Of a stretch of DNA of 64,000 nucleotides, positions 1-29,219 are shown piece after piece. Both the position numbers and the translations under genes were made by a program. The notes under the pieces are model-generated. The model had not been told where the DNA came from and made no database searches. It was given only the letters and a program-made list of their open reading frames with translations. Origin of the DNA: Amorphochlora amoebiformis (taxonomy: Eukaryota > Cercozoa > Chlorarachniophyceae); contig BAAHQB010000030.1 of assembly GCA_054601695.1 (NCBI GenBank), positions 1-64,000 on the forward strand, given 5' to 3'. Numbering within the stretch: position 1 is the stretch's first letter; every line of letters starts with the position of its first letter.

Positions 1-14194
<14,194 letters not shown>

Positions 14195-14480
14195 CAACCT
14201 CTCCGACTTGAACTCGTCCGCTCCAAAGAGATCTAACAAAGAGTCGGCAACTCCTAAGTCAAGGTGAGAGTTAGCTAGCACTGTGATAAGGAGTAGAGTT
14301 AGACCAAGCGTTGCAGTGTCAAGGTATGAGAGCGAAAAACAAACAGCAGATAACTGTGGACCAGATTTTGCGGTGGTGGCCTTGTTTCGGCTTGTTCGGC
14401 TCTTCCCAGAGGCTGGTGATGAAGGGATGGATAGGATAGGAAGGTTTGCGGCAGCACCCTATTGATGAAATACGGATATA
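14195..14480. other. Non-TA island with possible minus-strand exon
   Basis: On the minus strand, 14195 to about 14278 reads as an uninterrupted acidic/leucine-rich peptide (core SLLDLFGADEFKSERL) ending at a GTACAT donor-like site. An AG lies inside it at about 14260. On the plus strand a 60-codon frame (14283-14465) overlaps the adjacent part. Neither has a recognisable family, and I could not link either to flanking exons. Confidence 0.2.
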
Positions 14481-14728
14481 CATCGTGCATTTAGTATATG
14501 TTATATATATATATATAAATATATTATATATATATATATATAATATATATATATATATATGTACATAGATAGATATAGACATATATATAATATATATATA
14601 TATATATATGTATATATATGTATATATATGTATTTAAATATATTGATATATATAACATATATATATATGATATATATTGCGTATATAAATATATATATAT
14701 ATATATGTATACATATAATATATATATA

Positions 14729-14832
<104 letters not shown>

Positions 14833-15004
14833 TATATGCATACATATATATATATATAGTACATATACTACATGTATGTAATATATTATCTATTTATAAT
14901 ATTTATACATTTTTTAATATATGTACGGATTAACATAATATATATATATACATCCGTTATAAAGATTGGTATTTATTTGTGAATATGTGTAGGGCTATGT
15001 GCAA

Positions 15005-15115
<111 letters not shown>

Positions 15116-15143
15116 TTATATATATATATAATGATATTTTTAC

Positions 15144-15191
<48 letters not shown>

Positions 15192-15224
15192 GCGTACATA
15201 TACGTCTGTATGTTTTTGAACAAG

Positions 15225-15304
<80 letters not shown>

Positions 15305-15308
15305 ATGT

Positions 15309-15353
<45 letters not shown>

Positions 15354-15368
15354 CATGTGTGTGTGTAT

Positions 15369-15434
<66 letters not shown>

Positions 15435-15515
15435 GAATAACGTACGAGTGCGGCTTTCCGTGGACTTACACAATCCTCCGACAAGCGTCTGGAGTATACG
15501 CACAACATTACATAT

Positions 15516-15559
<44 letters not shown>

Positions 15560-15611
15560 TTTATGTACATATATATACATATATATATACCTATATATAT
15601 ACATTTATATG

Positions 15612-15660
<49 letters not shown>

Positions 15661-15693
15661 ACATACAAATGTAGTATAAATGTATGAATATTT

Positions 15694-15723
<30 letters not shown>

Positions 15724-15728
<5 letters not shown>

Positions 15729-16020
15729 AGCGCAGCGGTGTAGTATATCACGTAGTCCATAGTCCATAGTCCATAGTGCATAGTTTGTTGAGACCCGTAC
15801 CAGTTGAATTACCTGAATTATTTCAGTGAGTCATGTTGGGTAGTCGATTAGATAATATTCTTCCTTTCTTCCTTCCTTGCTTCAGAACCCATGGATTCCA
15901 ACCACTTACTGGCCTACTCGTCGAGCTTCATCTAACTGTTGTCAAAATACCGTGTATCTCCTTGTAGTTAAGTAGCTATAGGTTCTGTATAGAGTCTTTC
16001 ATATCGCGCTGCGTTAACAA
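15724..16020 (+). mobile_element. TIR element of MITE type, copy 1
   Basis: The segment begins TTGTTAGCGCAG and ends CTGCGTTAACAA. The ends are inverted repeats matching at 11 of 12 positions. It lies between TA dinucleotides inside a (TA)n tract, consistent with a TA target duplication of Tc1/mariner type, although TA duplication cannot be proven in a TA repeat. Internal landmarks (a CTTCCTTTCTTCCTTCC pyrimidine run and GTTAAGTAGCTATAGGTTC) recur in inverted orientation at 25022-25264. It contains no transposase frame, so it would be non-autonomous. Confidence 0.7.
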
Positions 16021-16094
16021 TATATATATATATATATATATATTTAATATATACGTATATATATATATATGTATTGTATATATTAATATATACG

Positions 16095-16129
<35 letters not shown>

Positions 16130-16227
16130 ATGTGTATATACAGAATAAAATAATAATAAGAAGAATTATAATAATAATAATGTGCATATGTTCAGATATT
16201 TATATATTATACTATGTACACACAATT

Positions 16228-16263
<36 letters not shown>

Positions 16264-16307
16264 ATATACATATATATTTATATATATATATGCCCATTTT
16301 TTTTTTT

Positions 16308-16339
<32 letters not shown>

Positions 16340-16357
16340 TAATAAAATAATATACAC

Positions 16358-16399
<42 letters not shown>

Positions 16400-16421
16400 C
16401 ATATATCTGAAAATGTATGTT

Positions 16422-16453
<32 letters not shown>

Positions 16454-16645
16454 TTTATATATATATATATATAATACTATTTTTATTGGCCATGTACATT
16501 TGACATGTACCTCTTAAGAAACTGCTTTTTGGTCAACATCGCCTCGCTATAAAATTGTACGTTTAATATACATATAAATGATGTATAGTATATAATATAT
16601 ATATATATATATTTAATATGTGTGTGTGCATAAATATATACATAT

Positions 16646-16726
<81 letters not shown>

Positions 16727-16819
16727 TATATTTATGTATATATATGTATATATATATATATAATGTGTGTATTCATACATATATATATATATACATAATG
16801 TAAAATAAATGAATAAGTG

Positions 16820-16859
<40 letters not shown>

Positions 16860-17336
16860 TGTATAGATATATATTTCATTTATCACTTTAATATATATAA
16901 ATAATATTGTTTATATATATGTTATGTATGTATAGATATGTATTTCATTTATCACTCAAATAAATATATGGTTTATACACATATTATATATATATATATA
17001 TATATAATATATATATACATACATACATATATATATATATACATATATACGTACATTTATATATATATATATATTTATATATATGTAGATATACATACAA
17101 ACACATATACCTAAATGTTAAAAAAATTACGCATGCACTCATACATACATATATATATATACACATATATATATATATATATATAATTCACTTATTTTAC
17201 TTTATATATGTATGTGTATATATATATATATGCATGATACACCTTTCGCTACTACTCTCTTCGATTTGGTTCAATACGTTCAATTCTTGTTTGCTTGAAT
17301 CCACGTTAGTCTGGGTGTATAAATGTCATATATACA

Positions 17337-17396
<60 letters not shown>

Positions 17397-17513
17397 ATAT
17401 GCAATATGCATACTATGTGAAATAGGTATGTGTACATATATATATAATTTTATATAAATATAATAAACATATGTATAAGTATATATATGTTACCGCATCT
17501 AAGTCTTGGGCGT

Positions 17514-17625
17514 AAAGATCATCTCCCGCTAAATATGCCTTTGAACATTACATAATAATATATACATATAAAGATCATCCCCCGCTATATATGCCTTTGA
17601 ACATTACATAAATATATACATATAA
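17514..17625. repeat. 56-bp tandem duplication
   Basis: Two copies start with AAAGATCATC at 17514 and 17570. Both run through CCGCTA, ATGCCTTTGAACATTACATA and a TATACATAT tail. They differ at only a few positions, mostly the length of the TA-rich part. Confidence 0.85.
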
Positions 17626-17689
17626 ATATATATACGTATGTTTCTATTATTATTATCATTATTGCCATTGTTACTATTGTGTACATATA

Positions 17690-17732
<43 letters not shown>

Positions 17733-18109
17733 TGATACTGCGTAACATATTTATTATATGCATACGTACGTTTAAATACATGTATGAGCATTTTCATATG
17801 CCAAAGACTAGAGGTTGGGACTAGGGCTATAGGTAGGATTATACCTTCGATTGTGACAATCTAACACAAGATGACCTTCCAGAGGTACCTAGTGTTAGCG
17901 TTAGAACTGATTTAGGGCAGCGGTCAGATGTTCATAGGTGTATTTAAAGCCAACTGGGGCTACGGTCAGGATTAGACTTAGTAATATGATTAGGGTTGTG
18001 TACTGGAGGGTAAGATATCTAACGATTTCTTTAGGTCTAGACAAGGAATTGAATATGTATGTGTATATATTTTTTTTTAATTATTAATTTTTATTTTTTT
18101 TTTTTTATA

Positions 18110-18151
<42 letters not shown>

Positions 18152-18153
18152 TA

Positions 18154-18187
<34 letters not shown>

Positions 18188-18260
18188 ATATAATATATTT
18201 AATTCATAGATATGTATTATATATACATACATATATATACAATTTACACGTAAATATATT

Positions 18261-18299
<39 letters not shown>

Positions 18300-18305
18300 A
18301 TATAC

Positions 18306-18412
<107 letters not shown>

Positions 18413-18455
18413 TATAGTATATCTATGTGTATGCATATTATCTATAATCTCTCTG

Positions 18456-18508
<53 letters not shown>

Positions 18509-18552
18509 GTGTGTATGCATATATATAACATGTGCACATGTACATGCACTTA

Positions 18553-18744
18553 TTATGATAAGGTACTGTAACTTTGCAAGATAAACATTTCGTAACTATA
18601 TGTATAATACATGAGTGCAATTACAAAAGGAATACCAAAATAAAGTCCAAAATCCACGTACACAACAGCCAAAACAAGGCAACTTAATGTTAGATAAATG
18701 AAACAAAATCCAAGTTTTACGCTACATTCATCGACGGAGACCAT
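18553..18744 (-). CDS. Possible small two-helix membrane protein, unrecognised
   Basis: This is an ATG-initiated minus-strand frame of 63 codons ending in TAA. Unlike the surrounding Ile-Tyr frames it has mixed composition. It has a short polar start ([11 protein letters not shown]) and two hydrophobic stretches: about residues 11-33, rich in Leu, Val, Phe and Cys, and about 35-45. The tail is polar and tyrosine-rich. I see no family match, no obvious promoter and no splice partners. It could be a genuine micro-protein, one exon of a larger gene, or chance in an AT-rich island. Confidence 0.25.
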   Translation of the reverse strand: MVSVDECSVKLGFCFIYLTLSCLVLAVVYVDFGLYFGIPFVIALMYYTYSYEMFILQSYSTLS

Positions 18745-18837
18745 AGGGGTTACGTAGATATTTTAATCCGCTTGCATGTGAACGAATATATATGAATATG
18801 TGATAAGATGTGAATATATGTAACATTAACATAATAT

Positions 18838-18898
<61 letters not shown>

Positions 18899-18938
18899 TA
18901 TATACATATATATATATATGTAAATATATACATATATA

Positions 18939-18994
<56 letters not shown>

Positions 18995-19042
18995 ATACAT
19001 ACATATATACATGTAGTTCTACATGCAAATTATACATAAGAA

Positions 19043-19084
<42 letters not shown>

Positions 19085-19114
19085 TTTTAGATATAAACAT
19101 TTACAAATATATAC

Positions 19115-19147
<33 letters not shown>

Positions 19148-19402
19148 ATATATATGTATATATATTTGTAGAATTATGTGTAAATATTACCCGGAAACAT
19201 GTAGAGTTCACCCCCCAGTAACCCACTTATCTTTCGCCCAGGTGACTGTTGTGAAAATCCGCTATTCGCTCGTGTGTGCGGGCGAGACGACCTAATGTCC
19301 CCACCCCAGGAAAACACAAGAGAAATTAAACCCTCTTGCAAGTTGGACATGTGTCGCAAGTACTGAAGTTGGATGTGTGTCGTATGTGAATACATTACAT
19401 AC

Positions 19403-19505
<103 letters not shown>

Positions 19506-19586
19506 TATATATATATACAATAATATGTATATGTGTAAATGAGATATAAAACAGTAGTTTCATGAATATGTATGTATACATATACC

Positions 19587-19651
<65 letters not shown>

Positions 19652-19666
19652 TATATGTATGTATGC

Positions 19667-19709
<43 letters not shown>

Positions 19710-19724
19710 TATTGTATGTATACA

Positions 19725-19761
<37 letters not shown>

Positions 19762-19914
19762 GTGTAGTTATGTATATATTTCACATGCTTAAATATGAAT
19801 ACATATACACATTTCCCCATTGCTGTATACATACATATATATAAATATAAATATATATATATGTATATATATATATATATGTGATATATATATATATATA
19901 TATATATTTATGTG

Positions 19915-19952
<38 letters not shown>

Positions 19953-20215
19953 GTATAATGTATATATAGTTGCATATATATATGTATACGTAATATTCAC
20001 TTGAATATACACCTGCTGGCATTCGGGGATCGTATATGCGTCTTGGGAACGCCCCGAAACAGTGTAAAGAATATGTTTTTCTTTTTGCCAGAATGGAACC
20101 TCCGTGGTGTACTATGTAAACACATATGCCAATTAGTCTTGTACGCAAAAAAAAGAGATATGAATTGAATGCACTCTTCGATGTGTTTTGAAAATTTTCA
20201 TAAGATTTATTGTCT

Positions 20216-20356
20216 ATGCTGTCTTCTTATGTGATTGGTGAACACCTGGGAGGCGCATTTGCAGAATTTGACTCTAAGTCTGCTATCTTCATGGAGTCCA
20301 CGGATGGAATAATACTTTCTTCAGGTTTATTTCTGCGTGGAATTATTGTTTTATAA
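20216..20356 (+). CDS. Possible short coding frame, unrecognised
   Basis: An ATG frame of 46 codons ends in TAA at 20354-20356. Its composition is protein-like (core [19 protein letters not shown]), unlike the repeat-derived frames around it. A CAG|GTTTAT donor-like site within it would truncate the exon if it is spliced. There is no recognisable family. It could be part of a degraded mobile element or a short exon. Confidence 0.22.
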   Translation: MLSSYVIGEHLGGAFAEFDSKSAIFMESTDGIILSSGLFLRGIIVL

Positions 20357-20383
20357 ATGTATATGAAGTCCTAGGGTACATAT

Positions 20384-20454
<71 letters not shown>

Positions 20455-20628
20455 ATAAAAGTATACATATGTATGTCTATATGCATGTCATATACAATTA
20501 TGGAGAGAGAGAAAGAGAGAGAGAGAAAGAGAGAGAAACACTTATATGTAATGAAATGTAGTTTTGTTGATGTAGTTTGTTTATGCATAATTTACATGTG
20601 CATAATACAAACCTATTATTATTATTAC

Positions 20629-20665
<37 letters not shown>

Positions 20666-21006
20666 CATATTTACATATATATACATGTATACACATGTAT
20701 GGATATATATGTATATATATATATATATATATATGAATATACATAGATATGTATGTATACATATATACATATATTTATATATATATATATATATAATTTT
20801 ATTATATTTATAGAGCAACTAGATGTATTATACATATATAATATACATACATATATATATTAATATGTATACATATATATATATATATATACTACATGGT
20901 ACCAAGGTATTTACCCGATACTACCAGGTGGCAAAGGGTTTAAGGTTGCAAGGCATGACGTCACGACTTGGGGATGTCAAGGCGTGATGTCAAGCCTTGT
21001 TGACGT

Positions 21007-21051
<45 letters not shown>

Positions 21052-21140
21052 TATACATTTCGTCGAAGGCAGAGAGCGTCTGAACGTTGTATGTCCCTCC
21101 CACATTATGTCCCACCACTTTCGCTGGTTCGTAACAAATG

Positions 21141-21193
<53 letters not shown>

Positions 21194-21252
21194 TGTGTGA
21201 ACCTATACACGAATGCATATTACATGTCCATACTCTATATATATATATACAT

Positions 21253-21343
<91 letters not shown>

Positions 21344-21383
21344 CATATATATATATATATGTATAAATTTATATGCATATATA

Positions 21384-21425
<42 letters not shown>

Positions 21426-21478
21426 GCGTGTGTGTGCAATACTAAATATATATATAGATATATACAAACATTTTGTAC

Positions 21479-21509
<31 letters not shown>

Positions 21510-21996
21510 TAGTACATATATACATATATATATATATAATACATATATTATATATATATATATATGCAATATGTCTATATATAGTTATATATGTACAGTA
21601 TAATACACATGTAAATACATACATGTGTAACACAAACCGTGCATAACTGTGTACATGAATCATGAACATAGATATATGCACACCTAGAACCCATTGGTGA
21701 TGGTAGGGACCCGGGCGAATGATCTTTTAAACCAAAAGGGATGAAATGATAAATATTAGTACGTGTAAATTTCGACAATTCATTTCTTTCTAACGTATGT
21801 TTTTACCTGTAGCTCGACTTCTGCACCGATTTTTATCTCATGGGATATCAAAGTCGAGTATCTAGAGAGTATGAGCATATACATATATAAGTACATATAT
21901 ATATATATGTATATACATATATAATTATAGAAATAGATATATGTATGTATTTATTAAATGCAAATATTGTGGATATGTGTTGCAAGTATATATATT

Positions 21997-22052
<56 letters not shown>

Positions 22053-22057
<5 letters not shown>

Positions 22058-22229
22058 ATCATACATATGTATATATTAAATTACAGATATGTACTATGTA
22101 CACGTACAATATAGATTTATTTACGTGTATAAAATGTAAATATGTGCAAACATAAAATTGTAAATATTTGCGTACATCATGCAAGCATTCATATAAATAT
22201 GTATGCATATATATGCATATATAAAGATA

Positions 22230-22260
<31 letters not shown>

Positions 22261-22397
22261 ATAATATATATATATATACATATATATATTATATATAATA
22301 TTATCTATCTATCTATATATATATATATACATATACAACATATATATACATCTATATGTGTATACTTACATAGATTGTATATGCATATATATATAGC

Positions 22398-22430
<33 letters not shown>

Positions 22431-22511
22431 ATATATATAGATATGTCTATATATACATATACACATATATAGATATATATATACATACATACATACATAT
22501 ATATATATATA

Positions 22512-22597
<86 letters not shown>

Positions 22598-22714
22598 ATA
22601 TATATGTATATACAATTTAATGTATGCACATATTTATATTTTATGCATGCAACAAATTTATATATTCGACGTGTACATAGTACATATCTGTTATTTAACA
22701 TTTACATATGTATG

Positions 22715-22760
<46 letters not shown>

Positions 22761-22900
22761 ATCATGCATATGTAATAATAAATAAAGATATGTACTATGT
22801 ACACGTAGAATATAGATTTATATGCATGTATAAAACGTAAATATGTGCATACATTAAATTGTAAATATTTGCGTACATCATGCATGCATTCATGAAAATA
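22053..22900. repeat. Three-copy repeat cluster with palindrome around a TA tract
   Basis: A roughly 110-140 bp unit contains AGATATGTACTATGTACACGT, AAATATGTGCA and AAATTGTAAATATTTGCGTACATCATGCA. It occurs at about 22053-22203 (plus), 22612-22717 (inverted, partial) and 22758-22900 (plus). The inverted and second plus copies flank (TA)n at about 22718-22757. Together they form an imperfect palindrome with arms of about 100 bp. Confidence 0.8.
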
Positions 22901-22956
22901 TATTTAGGTACATATATGAATAAATATATATAAATATATATATATATATATGTACA

Positions 22957-22987
<31 letters not shown>

Positions 22988-23037
22988 ACACATATATATA
23001 TATACATCTATGTGTGTGTGTGTATATACACACATAG

Positions 23038-23087
<50 letters not shown>

Positions 23088-23130
23088 CATATATATATAC
23101 ATAATACACACATATATATATATATATAGA

Positions 23131-23161
<31 letters not shown>

Positions 23162-23247
23162 TTATATATATATATATAGAAATATATATATATGTATATA
23201 TATACATACATATATATGTATTATATATATATATATAGACTATATAC

Positions 23248-23288
<41 letters not shown>

Positions 23289-23301
23289 ATATAATTAGAT
23301 A

Positions 23302-23350
<49 letters not shown>

Positions 23351-23376
23351 ATATATATATAGAGTGGGAGAGAGAG

Positions 23377-23419
<43 letters not shown>

Positions 23420-23507
23420 TATATTATATACATATACAAACATAACATATATATATATATGTAGATGAATATACTATGTGTGTATATATATATAATACAT
23501 ATATATA

Positions 23508-23581
<74 letters not shown>

Positions 23582-23901
23582 AAATACATTTGTGTAGTAC
23601 GATAGAATGTTCATTTAAAATGTCAGTTACTCATCCGAGACTGATTCCCATTCTTCAAACTGCGTTCTCCTTGCTGTACAATACAGAATATTTCTAAATG
23701 TGTTCACACATTAATATATGCATACATCGTATGTATTCTGTAATACAACGTATTTTGATATATATAAATATATAAATATAAATAAATATATATACATATA
23801 TATATATATATATTTGGATACATATATATTTAAATTTATATATGTATATGCATATATAGAGTATGATATGCATAATGTAAATATATATTTATACATACAT
23901 G

Positions 23902-23932
<31 letters not shown>

Positions 23933-24151
23933 TATACATATATATATATATATTATACATATATATATATAAACATATATATATATATTCAAGAGTCTCA
24001 GTGGTCCCAAACGTCACAAATGTCGCCAAATGAATTAATCAACTATGCAAACAAGCACTACACTTCTAAAGAGAAAGATCTGCTTCATCATCATATATGT
24101 ATGTATATATAAACGTATGCACTTTTACGTATGCACTTTTCTCATGGGTGA

Positions 24152-24306
24152 GGGTTGCTAGGATTCGGGTTGTTAGGATTCAGGTGGCTAAGATTCGGGT
24201 TACTAGGATTCGTGTTGCTAGGATTCGGATTGCTAGGATTTGGGTTGCTAGGATTCGGGTTGCCAGGATTCGGGTTGCTAGGATTCAGGTTGCTAGGATT
24301 CGGGTT
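24152..24306 (+). repeat. 15-bp minisatellite, about ten copies
   Basis: The unit is GCTAGGATTCGGGTT, with single-base variants in most copies. Because the unit is 15 bp, it stays open in more than one frame and would encode a pentapeptide repeat (RVARI in one frame, GLLGF in another). I treat it as non-coding. The flanking sequence GGGTTAATTCTTAGGGTT resembles the telomere-like islands. Just before it, at about 24113-24140, the 14-mer ACGTATGCACTTTT is tandemly duplicated. Confidence 0.9.
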
Positions 24307-24597
24307 AATTCTTAGGGTTCCAAACTTTGGGTTAGGTTGAGGTAACTGTTAGTGTTACCTTTCGATGCGGAAGACCTGGGAGAATCGGGACTCTCCCTAG
24401 GGAATTGAAAGCGAGATGACAACTTAGTAAGATCCTACGTGTGTGCTTACCAATCTCAGAAGCTCCCATATTCTAAATATTACGCTATCTCTCTTACATA
24501 AACACACACATAAATATATTCACGTACACTACACATTATATATATATATATAAACACATACATACACAATGTAAACACATATTTATGTACACACATG

Positions 24598-24628
<31 letters not shown>

Positions 24629-24712
24629 CCAAAAACACATATGAGTAGATATATATTTATAATTATGGATAAAAATATATATATATATATATTATTATTA
24701 TTATTATTATTA

Positions 24713-24791
<79 letters not shown>

Positions 24792-24972
24792 TTACAAATA
24801 TACATATACACATATATATATATATATATATATTTGCCTATATACATATAATATATAATATATAAATATATATATGTATATATAGATGTATAAATATATA
24901 TATGTATATATATATATGTATGTATAAATGTATAAATATATATATATATATATATATCCGGAAAGAACAGAT

Positions 24973-25021
<49 letters not shown>

Positions 25022-25027
<6 letters not shown>

Positions 25028-25260
25028 ACGTACACCGGAACCTATAGCTACTTAACTACGCGGCTGCTGGCTAGACTACCGTCAGTTCCTTAGAGTATAC
25101 GAGTGGTAGCACAATAGTCGGAACCAGGAAATTCTCGGAACCCATACGGTTCCGGAGGAAGGAAGAAAGGAAGTATCCGACTACCGCACAAATTATCAAT
25201 AATCATTCTTTATAATCCAAACGGACAACAGTCAATCGGACAACTACCGCTGCTACGCTG

Positions 25261-25264
<4 letters not shown>
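25022..25264 (-). mobile_element. TIR element of MITE type, copy 2 (inverted relative to copy 1)
   Basis: Read on the minus strand it begins TTGTCAGCGTAGCAG and ends CGTCAACAA. It shares with 15724-16020 the order of the pyrimidine run CTTCCTTTCTTCCTTCC, an AACC(G)TATGG/ACCCATGG segment and GTTAAGTAGCTATAGGTTC. Its own terminal repeats match at about 8 of 12 positions, so it is more decayed and shorter (243 versus 297 bp). Both sides are (TA)n. It has no coding capacity. Confidence 0.65.
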
Positions 25265-25336
<72 letters not shown>

Positions 25337-25451
25337 AATATATATATATATAATATATATATATATATATTATATATATATATATATGTATATTGTGTGT
25401 ATTGTATATATATATATATATATATGGAAAGAACAGATACGTACATTATAT

Positions 25452-25521
<70 letters not shown>

Positions 25522-25590
25522 ATACGTAAATATAATATATAGATACATGTATATATTTATAAATGTATATGTATGTGTAAATGTGTATAA

Positions 25591-25634
<44 letters not shown>

Positions 25635-25726
25635 GTCGCACCCCAGTCTCGCCCTCGTCGATTGTGCAGACCTGTGTTCCATGTATAAATATCTCAAGTG
25701 TATATGTTACATATTCAATATTGTAC

Positions 25727-25795
<69 letters not shown>

Positions 25796-25823
25796 TCTAT
25801 AATATATATGTACATACATATAT

Positions 25824-25857
<34 letters not shown>

Positions 25858-25943
25858 CATATATATATATATTACATATATACATATATATATATAACAT
25901 GTATGTATATATCAAGAAATTGAGCACTGGAAATAAATTCTTG

Positions 25944-26030
<87 letters not shown>

Positions 26031-26606
26031 TGTGTCCTAGAAATTGAGCACTTGAAATACATTCTTACTCCGTACGAACGCAGAACATAACAAATTAAAA
26101 ACACATCCATCTAACCCAATCTAAGGGTGAAATTTAAATTAAAAAAGGGAAAGGAAAAAAAAAAAAAGAGTGAAAAAAAGAGGAAAAAGGGAAAAGGGGC
26201 CTGGAAGATTTGCTTCCGGACCGTGAGTATGATTTTCTCAACGGCGAGGCCGACAGACCGCCCCTAAGTTGTACACAAATATACAATATATCGAGAAAAT
26301 ATGCGCTTGCATTTAACATATATTTCCTTGAATGTCTACGTGTAAAATACATATCTACGTAAATGTATATATATATATATATTATATATATGTATATATA
26401 TGTATCTATATATGTATATGTAGAACTAATAGGAATATGTAAATACCTCTCCTTGTATGTGCTCCCATATTTAATCATAAACTACATTTATAAGTACTTT
26501 TGCTCCGAGGACGGATGTAATATTGCATGTGTATACGTGTAAATGTGTATTTAAACATATATACACACAGATATTTACATATGTATACATATATATATAC
26601 ATATAG

Positions 26607-26645
<39 letters not shown>

Positions 26646-26743
26646 CGTGTGTATGTATGTATGTATGTATTTATAAATATAGCGTAGATATGTGCATGTG
26701 TGTGTGTGTGTATATGTGAGTATATGTATGCATATCACGTATA

Positions 26744-26777
<34 letters not shown>

Positions 26778-27187
26778 TTATAATATATATATATATATAT
26801 ATATAAATATATATAATTGTATGTACTTGCTGCGAGAAATACCTTTTCCGAGATACTCTCAGGTGCGACCGGCAGCGACCTGGAGGAAGATTATAGTGAG
26901 CGAGAGCAGGTGGAGAAAAAGAGAGAAGAGCGTCGTGTGTCTTCGAGGGCAGGGTGTAGCCATAATCTATCGACCTCGTGAGCGGTTCCTTCTGTGAGCG
27001 GGAGAAACATCTCCGCGCCTTCTAGGAAACAACTCGTTTGCTTCAGGTCTAAGCAGTTTGAAGTTGGGTTCTTTGGCAGGCTTGCCGAGGGATATAGGGT
27101 TGTTGGACCTGCGTATGGTTAACATGTGCTTCATAAACATGGATTTACTGCGGTACTATATGCATGTCTTATATATTTACACAATAT

Positions 27188-27252
<65 letters not shown>

Positions 27253-27334
27253 GTATACATATATTTTACATATGTAAATATATATAATATATATATATAT
27301 ATATATGCATATATATGCGTATATATATACATTG

Positions 27335-27380
<46 letters not shown>

Positions 27381-27602
27381 ATTAGATATATATATATATA
27401 TTGTATGTCTCTGTATATATTTATATCACATATGTGCGTATATTTATATATATTGATATTTGAGTATGACATAATATATATATATATATGCTTTACATAC
27501 ACAGTATACATGCATGGATACACACATCGGAGAAAGAATGATCTTGGCTCCTCCTTCCGACTCCTAAGTTTTCATCACTAAGTTCAGATCTGGGAATAGT
27601 AC
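25265..27602. repeat. (TA)n-dominated region with islands
   Basis: TA tracts alternate with islands at about 25630-25730, 26030-26340 and 26820-27140. A segment GAAATTGAGCACT(T/G)GAAATA occurs at about 25915 and again at 26039, on either side of a TA tract. The island at 26140-26200 is A-rich with a run of 13 A. Confidence 0.8.
26829..26980 (+). other. Possible coding exon, unrecognised
   Basis: One plus-strand frame reads without stops from about 26829 to a TGA at about 26980. It gives an acidic then basic peptide (core DLEEDYSEREQVEKKREER), typical of a charged coiled-coil segment rather than TA junk. Acceptor-like AG dinucleotides precede GTGCGACC at about 26862. I could not connect it to other exons, and other frames are also open for part of the way. 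Confidence 0.22.
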
Positions 27603-27988
27603 CGCGGGTTAGAGTTCAGGGTTTTCAGGAAAATAATTGAGACCGGAGAGGTGATGTTGATGAGCTCCTCAGTCGTAACCTTCTCCCAGTCGGCAATCAG
27701 CTTGGAAGAAAAATTACGATCATTTTTTACGTTAGAATTAATTATACTTTTCGTCCAGATTAAAGAGGGCACTAGGTGAAAGGGAGGGGGGCAGGAAAGG
27801 GTACTGCCCGCAGGGGAGGATAGTGCCCGAGGTTCAGCTTATAGGAGAATCGAGCAAGGAGGTTAGGCGGCTACTTTTCTCACGGTGGGGGACTTTTGGC
27901 GGCGAACTTGGGAGGCTTGGGGGGACTGTTTTCGTTTTTGTCATTCAAAATTACATTTATTGACGTTACTAGTAATGTCGACATATAT

Positions 27989-28046
<58 letters not shown>

Positions 28047-28047
28047 T

Positions 28048-28111
<64 letters not shown>

Positions 28112-28229
28112 TACATATTTACGTGTATACAGGTGTGCAAACATCAAAGGATGCATTAATTTGAGTTATAATATTTCTGTACGTTCATAGTTATGTAATA
28201 TAACATATATCATCATATGTATATACATA

Positions 28230-28273
<44 letters not shown>

Positions 28274-28294
28274 ATTATATATATATAAATATAC

Positions 28295-28332
<38 letters not shown>

Positions 28333-28383
28333 AAATATACATATAATATATATATATATATAATATATATTATGTATATGTAT

Positions 28384-28446
<63 letters not shown>

Positions 28447-29219
28447 TATAGATATTATATATATATATATATATATATTACATATAATATAAATATTATA
28501 TATATATATATATATATATAATATGCATCTGTATGTTTGTAAATACAGATATATATATATATATAATATATATAATTATATATATGATATATATATGTAT
28601 ATATATATATATGCATGTATTTATGATTTGCAAAGGCATACACAAATGTAAGTATGCATTACGTGCATAACACCGCCCTCGCAAAAAAAAATATTGTATT
28701 TCACCGATTCAAATCAAATGAAACAAAGAAATAAACCCAACGAAATGAAAATTACCACAGGCTCCCCACTCGCAGGTGCCAAAGCCTTCGCGACATCATT
28801 CACTTTTTCCGCAAGCTCTCGCCGTCCATCTCCCCCCCTTCTCTCGCCACCCTCCTCTGGAACGACCTTCACAAAGGAGTCCCTTCTTCCTTTTCGAGAA
28901 GTGGGAAGTAGGGGGCTAGACGGAGAGTTTTCAGGGCAATATGGCTTAGACTTGACTTCCGGGCTATGGGAATGCGAGGATTTTGAGGAATGAAGAGGGC
29001 GTCGGAAGCGTGTCGCGGGCATAGGAGGACGAGGCCGTGGCAGCTCTGGTGGAGTAGATGTCTAGGAGGAGGAAAAATAAGTGAAGATGTGTTTGAATAT
29101 TCTTTCGGTTGCCAGATACCGGTGATTTTGCTGTGACGCTCTGGCGAGCTGGAGGAGGGCGGGTTGTACAAGAAGGAAAAGAGAGGGTGGAGGGCGGGGT
29201 GTGGTGATTAGGAATCAAA
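27603..29219 (-). CDS. Partial spliced gene, proline/serine-rich protein, unrecognised
   Basis: Two adjoining minus-strand exons fit in phase. Exon 29219-29120 has a CAG acceptor and a GTATCT donor. It is followed by 29061-28756, 102 codons with a CCTAG acceptor and GTAATT donor, both ends in phase 0. The peptide is proline/serine/arginine-rich ([31 protein letters not shown]), then more polar and helical ([20 protein letters not shown]). Two further candidate exons lie downstream: about 27960-27884 ([26 protein letters not shown] donor) and 27700-27603 ([22 protein letters not shown] donor). Their phases were not resolved. The start and end of the gene are not seen. Composition suggests a low-complexity nuclear or regulatory protein, but no domain is recognised. 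Confidence 0.4.

Noticed and set aside
14319-14582. Minus-strand frame of 87 codons
   Set aside because: It starts in TA repeat and overlaps equally open frames on both strands. No homology or splice partner.
22053-22900. CRISPR-like array
   Set aside because: The repeats are long, few, partly inverted and separated by TA repeats, in a eukaryotic intron-rich context.
24152-24306. RVARI/GLLGF pentapeptide repeat protein
   Set aside because: It is a minisatellite open in two frames, with no ATG context or flanking exons.
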